A stretch of DNA of 9,226 bases from Actinomycetota bacterium (GCA_947481755.1 CANKHS010000039.1:1-9226); one strand, 5' to 3'. Shown: positions 1 to 9,197, counted from the first letter of the stretch. Made by a program: numbers and translations. The notes: a model not told the origin generated them from the letters alone.

Positions 1-1130
1 AAGCGGTCCGCAGCTCGGTCAAGAAACGCACCGAAGCCTTTCCCGCTATCCCGAACGGTCAGAGTCATCGTGTCCGGGTCGAGAATCACCACGAATGGCG
101 CGCTCCCATAGCGACGGGCGTTCTCGAGGAGATTGACGAGGATGCGCTCCAGTCGCCGCGGGTCCGACTGCACGCGAAGCGTGACGGGCAGCGTTACCTC
201 TGCCTCCGGCAAACGATCACGCGTCACGTCGCTGACGAGCCGCACGAGGTCAAATTGATCCGACATGGCGGTCTCTGCACCCGCGTCAAGGCGCATCACC
301 TCGAGCAGGTCCTCGACAAGGTGTGCGAGCGCACGCGCTCGTTCCTTAACCATCACGGCCTCGGGCGTGTCATCCAGCAACGAGGAGGCCGCCACGAGGC
401 CAGTGATCGGCGTCCGCAACTCGTGTGCGACGTCGGCCGAGAAACTCCGCTCGCGCTCTGCGGCTTCGTCGAGTTCGCGAATTTTGGCGCCCAATGCCTC
501 TGCCATATCGTCCAATGCTCGGCCGAGTTGTGCGATCTCGTCTCGACCCCGCGGATGAAGCCGAGCATCGAGGTCGCCGGCCGCCAGGCGACGGGCGAGC
601 GTTGCCGAACGGCGCAAACGCCGCGACAACGCAGAGGCGACCAACACACCGAGAATCGCGCCAATCACTGAGGCTGCGGCCGTGAGACGAATCAGGGCAT
701 CTTGCAATGCACTGAGCTCTTCCTGATCTCCAACGAACGACTGACGTACGTAGACAGCCCCTGCGCTCGCGAGTTGCGTACCCCCGTAGACAGCGGGATC
801 GTTCCCCGTCAGCACCGGCTCGGTAAAGACGCGACCAGGCGCATTCTCGACCCGCGACTGCAACAGCGCGGGCAGCCCTGCACCAATCGCCGCATCTCCC
901 ACTCCACCGGCCGGAGTCACCACGTAGGAACCTGAGGGTGTCACCGTCGCACCGCCCGGCAGACGTAGACGTACGATCGAGGCAGCCGTCCGCACCTGTC
1001 GCGCCGCCGTCTCGCGTGCACGATCGACACGATCGGTTGTGCTGCGCTGATACACCGCGATACTAATCCCCCCGGCAACGAGGGCACTGATGATCGCAAT
1101 TGCGAGAGCGAGCCGGACTCGCAGGCTCAC
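1..1130 (-). CDS. Two-component sensor histidine kinase, 3' end cut by window edge
   Basis: This is a membrane sensor kinase that should autophosphorylate on a histidine and pass the phosphate to the regulator encoded just upstream. I translated 376 codons without a stop, and the C-terminus lies beyond position 1. There is a membrane segment at about residues 5-27, an extracytoplasmic sensor region of roughly 120 residues, and a second membrane segment at about 147-168. A HAMP linker follows at about 169-221. The H-box SADVAHELRTPITGL has its phosphoacceptor at His236. The N-box (RILVNLLENARRYG, about 329-342) and the start of the G1 box (VRDSGKGF, about 359-366) are present; the later ATP-lid motifs are not in the window. 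The start is GTG at 1130, overlapping the regulator's stop by 4 nt (GTGA), with GAGG four bases upstream. The tight overlap indicates translational coupling. The sensor domain matches nothing I recognise, so the stimulus is unknown. Confidence 0.93.
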   Translation of the reverse strand, partial: MSLRVRLALAIAIISALVAGGISIAVYQRSTTDRVDRARETAARQVRTAASIVRLRLPGGATVTPSGSYVVTPAGGVGDAAIGAGLPALLQSRVENAPGRVFTEPVLTGNDPAVYGGTQLASAGAVYVRQSFVGDQEELSALQDALIRLTAAASVIGAILGVLVASALSRRLRRSATLARRLAAGDLDARLHPRGRDEIAQLGRALDDMAEALGAKIRELDEAAERERSFSADVAHELRTPITGLVAASSLLDDTPEAVMVKERARALAHLVEDLLEVMRLDAGAETAMSDQFDLVRLVSDVTRDRLPEAEVTLPVTLRVQSDPRRLERILVNLLENARRYGSAPFVVILDPDTMTLTVRDSGKGFGAFLDRAADR

Positions 1131-1837
1131 GTAGCCTCGCTCGGCTGCACCAACTTATAGCCAACGCCACGTACGGTCTGTACGAGTTCGGGAGCTGCAG
1201 GATCGACCTCAATCTTGGCGCGCAGTCGCTGGACGTGCACGTCGACGAGTCGCGTGTCTCCCGCCCAGCCGTACCCCCACACGCGCTCGAGTAGTACCGC
1301 TCGGTCGAGCGCCATACCGACGTTATCGATGAACTCCACCAGGAGGCGGTATTCCGTTGGTGTCAGTGCCAAGGGCTCACCATCACGAGTGACGGCGTAG
1401 CCCTCACGGTCGAGTAGCAACGAGCCAATCTGCTCGAAGGGTGCGCGCTCGATATCCGTTGGTGTCACGCGCCGTAAGGCTGCACGTAGTCGGGCCGCCA
1501 ACACCGCTGGCTCGAACGGCTTCGTAACGTAATCGTCGGCGCCTGCCTCAAGCCCCATCACCACGTCGATCGGATCGGAACGCGCCGACATCAGGATCAC
1601 GGGAATTTGCGACTCGGCGCGAATTGCGCGACAGAGCGCCACACCGTCCATGCCCGGCAGCATCACATCGAGCAGCGCCAGCACGGGATCCGACTCCTGC
1701 CACGCGACCAGACCTGCATCACCATCCTCGGCTGAAATCACCTCAAAACCGTTGCGCGTCAGGTAGTCGCTCGTGGCTTGACGGATGACTGGGTCATCCT
1801 CAACGAACAACATGCGCGGCAGCTGCGATTCCGTCAT
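1127..1837 (-). CDS. OmpR/PhoB-family DNA-binding response regulator
   Basis: The product is a 236-residue transcription regulator activated by phosphorylation, partner of the histidine kinase that overlaps its stop codon. The receiver domain (about 8-122) has the acidic pair Asp14/Asp15 in FVEDD, phosphoacceptor Asp57 in LLDVMLPGMDG, Ser84 in LMSAR and Lys106 in VTKPF, so all catalytic positions are intact. The C-terminal winged-helix domain (about 137-232) shows LTPTEYRLL, the VDVHVQRLRAKIE recognition-helix region and VRGVGYKL, all typical of the OmpR/PhoB class. I chose ATG at 1837; a TTG two codons upstream (1843) is the alternative. There is no Shine-Dalgarno sequence. Instead a TACCCT box lies 6 nt before the ATG, which fits a leaderless transcript. 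It follows ftsX by 48 nt. Target genes cannot be read from the sequence, although a motif shared with the ftsE leader suggests ftsEX and its own operon as candidates. Confidence 0.95.
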   Translation of the reverse strand: MTESQLPRMLFVEDDPVIRQATSDYLTRNGFEVISAEDGDAGLVAWQESDPVLALLDVMLPGMDGVALCRAIRAESQIPVILMSARSDPIDVVMGLEAGADDYVTKPFEPAVLAARLRAALRRVTPTDIERAPFEQIGSLLLDREGYAVTRDGEPLALTPTEYRLLVEFIDNVGMALDRAVLLERVWGYGWAGDTRLVDVHVQRLRAKIEVDPAAPELVQTVRGVGYKLVQPSEAT

Positions 1838-1843
1838 ACGCAA

Positions 1844-1849
1844 AGGGTA
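1844..1849 (-). promoter_or_regulatory. Possible -10 box (TACCCT) for a leaderless response-regulator transcript
   Basis: TACCCT on the minus strand fits the TANNNT pattern of bacterial -10 elements and ends 6 nt before the ATG at 1837, placing a likely transcription start at or next to the A of the start codon. No convincing -35 is visible at 17 nt; TTCGGC at a 19-nt spacing is weak. The box alone is short enough to arise by chance. It is listed because the gene has no Shine-Dalgarno sequence. Confidence 0.25.
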
Positions 1850-1864
1850 GAGCGCCGACAGGCA

Positions 1865-1880
1865 GATTGCCGAATCGGCA
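1865..1880. promoter_or_regulatory. Palindromic motif upstream of the response regulator, possible operator
   Basis: The plus strand reads GATTGCCGAATCGGCA. Its last 13 bases (1868-1880) form a perfect palindrome, TGCCGA-A-TCGGCA. It lies in the 48-bp gap between ftsX and the regulator, about 31-43 nt before the regulator's ATG, where a -35 region or operator would sit if transcription starts at the ATG. It matches the first copy of the tandem repeat in front of ftsE at 13 of 16 positions. Binding by the neighbouring regulator is inference only. Confidence 0.35.
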
Positions 1881-1885
1881 TGCGT

Positions 1886-2794
1886 TTAGACCTGCAAGAA
1901 GCGACGCATAGTGAGGCCCGAACCAATCGCGCCAATCACCAAACCGGTCAGGATCAACAGCACGACGAGCAGCGGAAAGGCGATTGCCTCGGGCGAACCA
2001 TTGCCACTCATCGACGACTGAACGCGATCGGCCAGAAGCGTCTGATAACTAATTGCCAGCAGAATTGACGCGAGAATCGCGCCCGCTACGCCACAGACCA
2101 TTCCCTCGATCATGAAGGGGAGCCGCACAAACCAGTTGGTGGCTCCAACAAGCTTCATCACCTCGACCTCGCGACGGCGCGCAAAGATTGAGAGTCGGAT
2201 CGTGTTGCCAATCAGGAGGATTGCGGCGATGGCGAGTACGACGCCCATGCCGAGGAGCACGATCGTGATCGTGCCAGCTGTCTTGAGGACCCGATCGGCC
2301 TTACCCGCTCCGTAGTCGGGGTTTGGTAACCCAGCCTGAGGCGGATCAAGACCCGGCAGACCTGCCACGGCCGCGGCGACCCGTGCTGTCTGATCGGGAT
2401 CAACAGCCTTGAATTCGAACGAGGCCGGAAGGGGATTACCAAGCGTGAGCTTGAGCAACTCAGAATCCTTGCCAAGCTGCTTTTGCAGGCGCAGAATCGC
2501 ATCGTCCTTGGAGACGAACTGCAACGAGCCGTCTTGCACGCCAGGGGTCTCGGTGATCGTTCGTTGAATATCGGCAACCTGTTTCGGCGTTGCCGAGTCC
2601 TTCAGGTAGGCACGAATCGTGACGTCGTCACGAACCTTGTTCGAGTAGTTGTAGACGTACGAGCCGAGTGCAATGCCGATGCCGGCGATAAACATCACGA
2701 CCAGGACCGTTACGACCGCAGCAATCGTCGTGGCGAAGTTGCCCTTCAGCGATTTCAGAGCCTCGATGACAAAGAATTTCCAGCGGGTCTCCAC
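1886..2794 (-). CDS. ftsX: Cell division / cell-wall hydrolase-activating membrane protein FtsX
   Basis: FtsX is the membrane subunit of the ABC-type FtsEX complex. It turns ATP hydrolysis by FtsE into activation of peptidoglycan hydrolases outside the cell during division or growth. The 302-residue protein has the family layout: a cytoplasmic N-terminus (ETRWKFFVIEALKSLKGN), a membrane segment at about 22-46, an extracytoplasmic domain at about 50-170, then three membrane segments at about 173-198, 226-250 and 270-293. The conserved cytoplasmic stretch RRREVEVMKLVGATNWFVR precedes the third segment. The start is GTG at 2794, sharing one base with the ftsE stop (TAGTG). GAGGAG lies 8 nt upstream inside the end of ftsE, so the two should be made in step. 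In many actinomycetes smpB or a hydrolase gene follows; here a two-component system does. No partner hydrolase is visible in the window. Confidence 0.96.
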   Translation of the reverse strand: METRWKFFVIEALKSLKGNFATTIAAVVTVLVVMFIAGIGIALGSYVYNYSNKVRDDVTIRAYLKDSATPKQVADIQRTITETPGVQDGSLQFVSKDDAILRLQKQLGKDSELLKLTLGNPLPASFEFKAVDPDQTARVAAAVAGLPGLDPPQAGLPNPDYGAGKADRVLKTAGTITIVLLGMGVVLAIAAILLIGNTIRLSIFARRREVEVMKLVGATNWFVRLPFMIEGMVCGVAGAILASILLAISYQTLLADRVQSSMSGNGSPEAIAFPLLVVLLILTGLVIGAIGSGLTMRRFLQV

Positions 2795-3702
2795 TAGAGC
2801 TGCTCCTCATCTTCGACGTAGCCACCGCGACGGTCATCGCGCGCAACACGGCCCTCTTCGAGCGCGATCACGCGACGGCGCATCTTGTCGACCATCTCGC
2901 GGTCATGGGTGGCCATCAAAATCGTGGTACCCGCACGGTTGATGCGGTAGAGCAGCTGCATGATGCCGATCGACGTCTCGGGGTCGAGGTTGCCAGTCGG
3001 TTCGTCACAGATCAACAGCGGCGGGTGGTTGACGAAGGCACGGGCGATCGAGACGCGCTGCTGCTGACCACCCGAGAGCTCGTGTGGCAACTTGTCAATC
3101 TTGTCGGAGAGCCCAACGAGCCCAATGATCTCGGGCACCTTGCGCTCGATGACCTCGAGCCGCTGCCCCTGCACCTCGAGTGCATAGGCGACGTTCTCGT
3201 AGACGGTACGCGTTGGCAGGAGTTTGAAGTCTTGGAAGACGCAGCCAATGTTACGGCGCAACTTCGGCACCTGCGAACCCTTGAGCGTACGCAGTGACTT
3301 GCCACCGACCTGCACGTTGCCACTGGTTGCGTCGATCTCCTTGAGCAGCAACTTGATAAACGTGGATTTGCCCGAACCTGATGGTCCCACGAGGAAAACC
3401 CACTCGCCCTTGTCGATCTGCAGGGTCACATCATCCAGCCCGACGACGTCGCCCGGATAGACCATCGTCGTGTTCTCCAGCAGGATCATCGCCTCGTTGC
3501 GCGGAGCGAACGGGCGACGGAACTCACTGGTCTCGCCCGCGAGTTCCGAGAGCGCCTCAGCGCGGCGACGGCGGCGCTCTTCTGCCTCGCGCTCGAGCTC
3601 GTGCTCACTGCGCAAATCAGTATCGGCGATGCTCACGTAGCCAGAATCGGCGGCGTCGAACGGCGTCGTCAGAGCATCAGATGGGGAGTCGCGCTTCAGC
3701 AT
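2794..3702 (-). CDS. ftsE: Cell division ABC-type ATPase FtsE with N-terminal extension
   Basis: FtsE is the cytoplasmic ATPase of the FtsEX complex. The ABC domain starts at about residue 72 and is complete: Walker A GPSGSGKST (106-114), Q-loop Gln157 in FQDFKLLP, signature LSGGQ (209-213), Walker B LLICDEP with catalytic Glu234, and switch His266 in ATHD. The family normally starts close to MILLENTTMVYPG, which here is residue 72. The 302-residue reading adds about 71 residues, acidic first and then a highly charged segment (EREAEERRRRRAEALSEL, about 37-54) that could form a coiled coil. I prefer the ATG at 3702. It lies 42 nt from prfB in an otherwise tight operon and has GGGTG seven bases upstream. 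The internal ATG at 3489 would leave a 255-bp gap and has GAGG only two bases away. The short form (231 residues) remains possible. ftsX overlaps the stop by one base. Confidence 0.95.
   Translation of the reverse strand: MLKRDSPSDALTTPFDAADSGYVSIADTDLRSEHELEREAEERRRRRAEALSELAGETSEFRRPFAPRNEAMILLENTTMVYPGDVVGLDDVTLQIDKGEWVFLVGPSGSGKSTFIKLLLKEIDATSGNVQVGGKSLRTLKGSQVPKLRRNIGCVFQDFKLLPTRTVYENVAYALEVQGQRLEVIERKVPEIIGLVGLSDKIDKLPHELSGGQQQRVSIARAFVNHPPLLICDEPTGNLDPETSIGIMQLLYRINRAGTTILMATHDREMVDKMRRRVIALEEGRVARDDRRGGYVEDEEQL
2803..2808 (-). promoter_or_regulatory. Shine-Dalgarno sequence for ftsX
   Basis: GAGGAG on the minus strand lies 8 nt before the GTG start of ftsX, inside the last codons of ftsE. 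It supports the GTG start at 2794 and coupling of ftsE and ftsX translation. Confidence 0.6.
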
Positions 3703-3726
3703 GCCAACGCACCCAATCTATCAGTC

Positions 3727-3757
3727 GATTGACGGTTCGGCAGATTACGATTCGGCA
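3727..3757. repeat. Tandem near-repeat of 16/15 bp between prfB and ftsE
   Basis: The plus strand holds GATTGACGGTTCGGCA (3727-3742) followed directly by GATTACGATTCGGCA (3743-3757). The copies differ by one inserted base and one substitution. The second copy covers the last codons and stop of prfB; the first lies in the ftsE leader. A related sequence (13 of 16 positions) occurs in front of the response regulator at 1865-1880. The arrangement could be a binding-site pair or a small local duplication. TTCGGCA/TGCCGAA also occurs inside coding sequence in this window, so only the longer match and its intergenic placement are informative. Confidence 0.45.
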
Positions 3758-4880
3758 ACAGCATCGCCGTCAGCGGCGGTGCGGCGGAGCAGAAAATCGC
3801 GAATAAACGGATCAAGATCGCCATCCAAAACCCCTTGGATGTTACCGTCTTTGCGGTTTGTGCGATGGTCATTGACCATCGTGTAAGGGTGAAGGACATA
3901 ACTGCGAATCTGGCTGCCGAACGAGTTGTCTTGACTCATTCCCCGCTCCTTGGCAAGTTCCTCTGCACGATTCTTTAGTTCGAGCTCAATCAGGCGACTC
4001 TTGAGAACGCGCATCGCCGTCTGCTTATTCGATGTCTGGGAGCGTTCGTTCTGACACTGCACAACGATGCCCGTCGGCAGATGCGTGATGCGCACGGCCG
4101 AGTCCGTCTTGTTGACATGCTGCCCGCCAGCCCCTGAGGCGCGATACGTGTCGATCCGGAGATCGCCATCGTCAATCTCGACGTCAACGTCTTCATCAAC
4201 CCACGGAGTCACATCAACGCGCGCAAACGCCGTATGGCGACGGTGCGCCGAATCAAACGGCGACAGCCGCACGAGTCGATGAACGCCCTTTTCGGCACCG
4301 AGGATGCCGTAGGCGTTCTCGCCCTCGACGAGCAGTGCAACCGACTTGATCCCCGCCTCTTCTCCGGGCGAGGCCTCAAGCAATCGCGTCGAGAATCCGC
4401 GACGTTCGGCCCAGCGCAGGTACATGCGCAGAATCATCTCGGTCCAGTCCATGGCGTCGGTGCCACCCGCGCCCGCGCTCACTGTCACCACGGCTGGGCC
4501 CGCGTCGTACTCACCCGAGAAGAGCGCGCCCTCCTCCAACTCATCGATGCGCGAACTGAGCCCCGTGACGCTCGTTGTGACCTCGTCGAGGAGCTCTGGG
4601 GCGTCCGCGAGCATCAACACGAGATCGCTGGCATCAGAGACGTCAGCGGACAGGCTCTCATAGAGCTCAACCTTGCGCGCATTACGCGACCGCTCAGCCG
4701 AAACCTTGACGGCCTGCTCTTGGTCATCCCAGAAGCCAGGCTCGCCGATCAGTGTGTCGAGTTCGTTGATCCGCTCCTGAAGGCGAGCCGGGTCAAAGGT
4801 AATCACGAACCCACACAAGGCGGGCTCTGAGCTCCTCCACTGCGACCGCAAGGTCGTCGACAGACAACACCTCCGGTGCG

Positions 4881-4888
<8 letters not shown>
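3745..4888 (-). CDS. prfB: Peptide chain release factor 2, made through a programmed +1 frameshift
   Basis: RF2 recognises UAA and UGA stop codons on the ribosome and triggers release of the finished protein. The gene is in two frames. Frame one starts at GTG 4888 and encodes 31 residues (VADAPEVLSVDD...VWVRDYL), ending at CTT followed by an in-frame TGA (4793-4795). Skipping one T gives ...YL-DPARLQERINELD and 349 more residues to TAA at 3745-3747, about 380 in all. The stop-recognition motif SPF is at about 209-211 (RLSPFDSAHRRHT). The catalytic GGQ is at about 254-256 (SGAGGQHVNKTDSAVR). Both are as expected for RF2 rather than RF1. The GTG start overlaps the secA stop by 8 nt and has only a weak purine-rich run (AAGAAGAAA) upstream. 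A GTG at 4870 is a possible alternative but has GGAG pressed against it. In this family the frameshift makes RF2 limit its own synthesis. Confidence 0.95.
4792..4801 (-). other. prfB: Programmed +1 ribosomal frameshift site of prfB (TAC CTT TGA C)
   Basis: On the minus strand the zero frame reads GAT TAC CTT TGA and then C. The slippery CTT, in-frame TGA and following C are the classical RF2 recoding site, giving Tyr-Leu and then a shift to Asp (GAC). The downstream frame continues as a full RF2 and the upstream frame looks like the usual short RF2 leader. The strong Shine-Dalgarno-like stimulator seen a few bases upstream in E. coli is not present in that form here. GTGAT, four bases before CTT, could pair with AUCAC of the 16S 3' tail. 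Confidence 0.9.
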
Positions 4889-7583
<2,695 letters not shown>

Positions 7584-7590
7584 GGGACGA

Positions 7591-7596
7591 ACCCTA
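7591..7596 (-). promoter_or_regulatory. Possible -10 box (TAGGGT) of a leaderless secA transcript
   Basis: TAGGGT on the minus strand ends 7 nt before the secA ATG, so transcription would start at or next to the A of ATG. No good -35 is seen 17 nt upstream. Since the divergent gene begins within at most 68 bp, the secA promoter has to lie in this short spacer or inside the neighbour's 5' end. Confidence 0.3.
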
Positions 7597-7615
7597 CCAG
7601 TCAGTGCCTGAACGC

Positions 7616-7652
7616 CGCCTGAGAAAGCAGTCCCCACTACCGTTCTCAGGCG
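7616..7652. promoter_or_regulatory. Inverted repeat with perfect 10-bp arms between divergent genes, possible operator
   Basis: CGCCTGAGAA (7616-7625) and TTCTCAGGCG (7643-7652) are perfect reverse complements separated by 17 nt; AGT and ACT inside the loop can add three pairs. The repeat lies within 70 bp upstream of the secA ATG and ends on the first base of the GTG I prefer for the divergent unknown gene. A dimeric repressor site acting on both promoters is one reading; an RNA hairpin in a 5' leader is another. It contains or flanks the candidate -10 of the plus-strand gene. Confidence 0.5.
7638..7643 (+). promoter_or_regulatory. Possible -10 box (TACCGT) for the divergent unknown gene
   Basis: TACCGT ends 8 nt before the GTG at 7652, the same geometry as the boxes before secA and the response regulator. 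No -35 match is visible. If used, it would mean a leaderless transcript starting at or one base before that GTG. Confidence 0.22.
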
Positions 7653-8788
7653 TGTTTGGCGACCTCTCCTCCGCGGCTCCGACAGCGCCCCTTTCCACAC
7701 TCATCGAGGCGTGGCTGGCAGGCGACGTGACGACACTGGAGACCGGCCGCCGCATCGATCGCCAGCACCGCCAGCTCGATGACCTGCCATCGCCGGCTCG
7801 CGATGCGCTGATGCGCCTCTTTCCACCGTACCCGGGCGACGATCCTGATCGCGCGGTCGTGGGCCTCCTCGTCTGTGCACTCTCGACACCTGGTTTTGCC
7901 GGCGATGTCCTGACCGCAGTCGCTGGCCGTCGAGCGCTCCTCGAGGCGGTTATCACCTTGGAGCCGGGTGATGCCGTCGCCGACATCATCTTGCGTCCAG
8001 GCGAACGCGTCATGCTCGGTACCACGGGTGGGCGCCAGTCGCTGACCGATCTGTTGGAGGGCAATTCTCAGCCACTCGTCGATTGGCTCGACCGGACGGT
8101 GCTCGACGAGGACGCCTTTGCCAGCACGACGAGCGACGTGCCACTGCATGACCTCAAGAATCTCCGTGACCTCATCACTCGCCTATCGCAGGCCACCGAG
8201 GCACTCCCACCGGGAAGCGCGCGCGTGATGGTGGCTGACGAATGGGTTGCCGAAACGACTGTTGCTGCGCTCGGCGACGATGTCCCCTTTGCGGATGTCG
8301 CACGGGCAATTGGCGAGACACTGCTCGAGCAGTCTGCCCCAATCCTGTTGTGGCACGCCGCCCACGAGTTGGCGTTGGTCGCAGAGGACGATCCCGAGCT
8401 CCGCGACGCCGTGCTCCGCCGCTGCCTTGTGATGGCGGATTGTGAGGCGGGACGATGCCCGGCCGAGGCCGCCGCGCCGCTCCTTGCCGAACTTGGAACA
8501 CGCGGAGCGATCCGCACACTTGACGCGCTCGGCCCCGACCTCACCAGCGGCTCATGGCGTGCGATCAACAAGAAGTACCTGCGGCGCGAATTGGCAGACC
8601 ACTGGCACGACTGGCGCGATGACATCCAACGCTGGGCTACGAGTGGTAATCCGAACCGTGCGCTGGCGGCCTTTGACGCCTTGCTCCGTGCACCTGCTCC
8701 TGAGACAGGTGCAATTGCCTGGTTCGTAGCCTCCGCCGATCCCGATATCCGCGCGACCTGTCGGTCGCGGCTCGGGCTCGAGACGTAG
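7652..8788 (+). CDS. Uncharacterised helical protein divergent from secA
   Basis: I do not recognise this protein. The frame is open from GTG 7604 (394 residues). I prefer GTG 7652 (378 residues) because the first 16 codons include codons rare here (AGA, CTA), a TANNNT box lies 8 nt before 7652, and that start leaves 68 bp instead of 20 bp for two divergent promoters. Neither start has a Shine-Dalgarno sequence. The product appears soluble, without signal peptide or membrane segment. It is rich in Ala, Leu, Asp and Arg, in amphipathic helices with Pro-Gly or Asp-Asp turns, resembling an alpha-helical repeat (HEAT-like) scaffold; that is an impression, not an identification. Counting from 7604, Cys274, Cys280 and Cys285 cluster downstream of His251 and His254, which might bind a metal. 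Codon use matches the neighbours, so I see no sign of recent transfer. It is the only plus-strand gene here and ends at the shared hairpin with hpf. Confidence 0.85.
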   Translation: MFGDLSSAAPTAPLSTLIEAWLAGDVTTLETGRRIDRQHRQLDDLPSPARDALMRLFPPYPGDDPDRAVVGLLVCALSTPGFAGDVLTAVAGRRALLEAVITLEPGDAVADIILRPGERVMLGTTGGRQSLTDLLEGNSQPLVDWLDRTVLDEDAFASTTSDVPLHDLKNLRDLITRLSQATEALPPGSARVMVADEWVAETTVAALGDDVPFADVARAIGETLLEQSAPILLWHAAHELALVAEDDPELRDAVLRRCLVMADCEAGRCPAEAAAPLLAELGTRGAIRTLDALGPDLTSGSWRAINKKYLRRELADHWHDWRDDIQRWATSGNPNRALAAFDALLRAPAPETGAIAWFVASADPDIRATCRSRLGLET

Positions 8789-8791
8789 TCT

Positions 8792-8833
8792 CCGGATGCG
8801 ACTGAGAGGGTCTCGCCCCTCAGCCGCATCCGG
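8792..8833. terminator. Strong hairpin between convergent genes, likely bidirectional terminator
   Basis: CCGGATGCG (8792-8800) pairs with CGCATCCGG (8825-8833). After one A-C mismatch, CTGAG pairs with CTCAG; then past a bulged A, GGG pairs with CCC around the 5-nt loop TCTCG. That gives 17 pairs in 42 bases, filling nearly all of the 52-bp gap between two converging stop codons. No T-run follows on either strand, as is common for terminators of GC-rich actinobacteria, so efficiency cannot be judged. Confidence 0.75.
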
Positions 8834-8840
8834 CACCACG

Positions 8841-9167
8841 CTACGCCGTCTTGAGACCCCGATGGGGATGCGCGCGTCGGCGATGATGAAGGTCTGATGC
8901 CTCCTGCCGTACGTTGCGAACTGCGTGGATCATGGCCTCACGAAACTCTGATTCTGCCGCCCGGGCGCGAATCACTTTGCCTCGCACAATGATCGTGATC
9001 TCCGCGATATGTGATGCCGCAATACGCGGATTGCGCTCCTCCGAAAACTCGACGTCCGCCGTTGCGTCTGGCGGTAGGAGTCGCGCTATGGCCTCGAGCT
9101 TTTGCTCGGCCATCGCCCTCAACTCGGGCGGAATAGCGACGTGTCGTGCGTGCACCCGAACATCCAT
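8841..9167 (-). CDS. hpf: Ribosome hibernation promoting factor, short form
   Basis: HPF/YfiA-family proteins bind the 30S subunit at the mRNA and tRNA channel and silence ribosomes in stationary phase or stress. The 108-residue product has the S30AE-type fold pattern: strand MDVRVHARHV, helix PPELRAMAEQKLEAIARLL, strands ADVEFSEERNPR, EITIIVRGKVIRARAA, and helix EFREAMIHAVRNVRQEASDL. It ends in a basic His/Arg tail (HHRRRAHPHR). It lacks the linker and dimerisation domain of the long HPF (about 180-200 residues or more) usual in actinobacteria and firmicutes, and only two non-coding bases separate its stop from the terminator hairpin wall at 8833 plus a few more, so no decayed domain is present. 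The start is ATG 9167, fixed by AGGAGGTG five bases upstream. It is separated from the secA operon by the opposing unknown gene and so should be transcribed independently. Confidence 0.88.
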   Translation of the reverse strand: MDVRVHARHVAIPPELRAMAEQKLEAIARLLPPDATADVEFSEERNPRIAASHIAEITIIVRGKVIRARAAESEFREAMIHAVRNVRQEASDLHHRRRAHPHRGLKTA

Positions 9168-9172
9168 TGGGA

Positions 9173-9180
9173 CACCTCCT
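9173..9180 (-). promoter_or_regulatory. Strong Shine-Dalgarno sequence for hpf
   Basis: AGGAGGTG on the minus strand is an eight-base match to the anti-Shine-Dalgarno tail, 5 nt before the ATG. It fixes the hpf start and shows that this genome does use canonical ribosome binding sites, which makes their absence before secA and the response regulator more notable. Confidence 0.85.
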
Positions 9181-9197
9181 CGTGTGACAGTGGACTC

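Noticed and set aside
1838..1885. Transcription terminator after ftsX
   Set aside because: The palindrome TGCCGA-A-TCGGCA would make a stem of about 5 pairs with a 3-nt loop and no T-run, which is too weak for a terminator; it fits a protein-binding site better.
3487..3489. ATG 3489 as the ftsE start
   Set aside because: It would give a normal-length FtsE, but its GAGG is only two bases away and it would leave 255 bp empty in a compact cluster. It is kept as the alternative rather than the main call.
4234..4830. Open frame of 198 codons antisense to prfB
   Set aside because: It is fully covered by the well-supported RF2 coding sequence and has no recognisable features.
7584..7700. SecA start at 7700, adding 39 residues
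   Set aside because: The added Arg-rich sequence is unlike SecA N-termini, would cover the inverted repeat and most of the neighbour's 5' end, and the ATG at 7583 gives the standard MAELFNRLL start.
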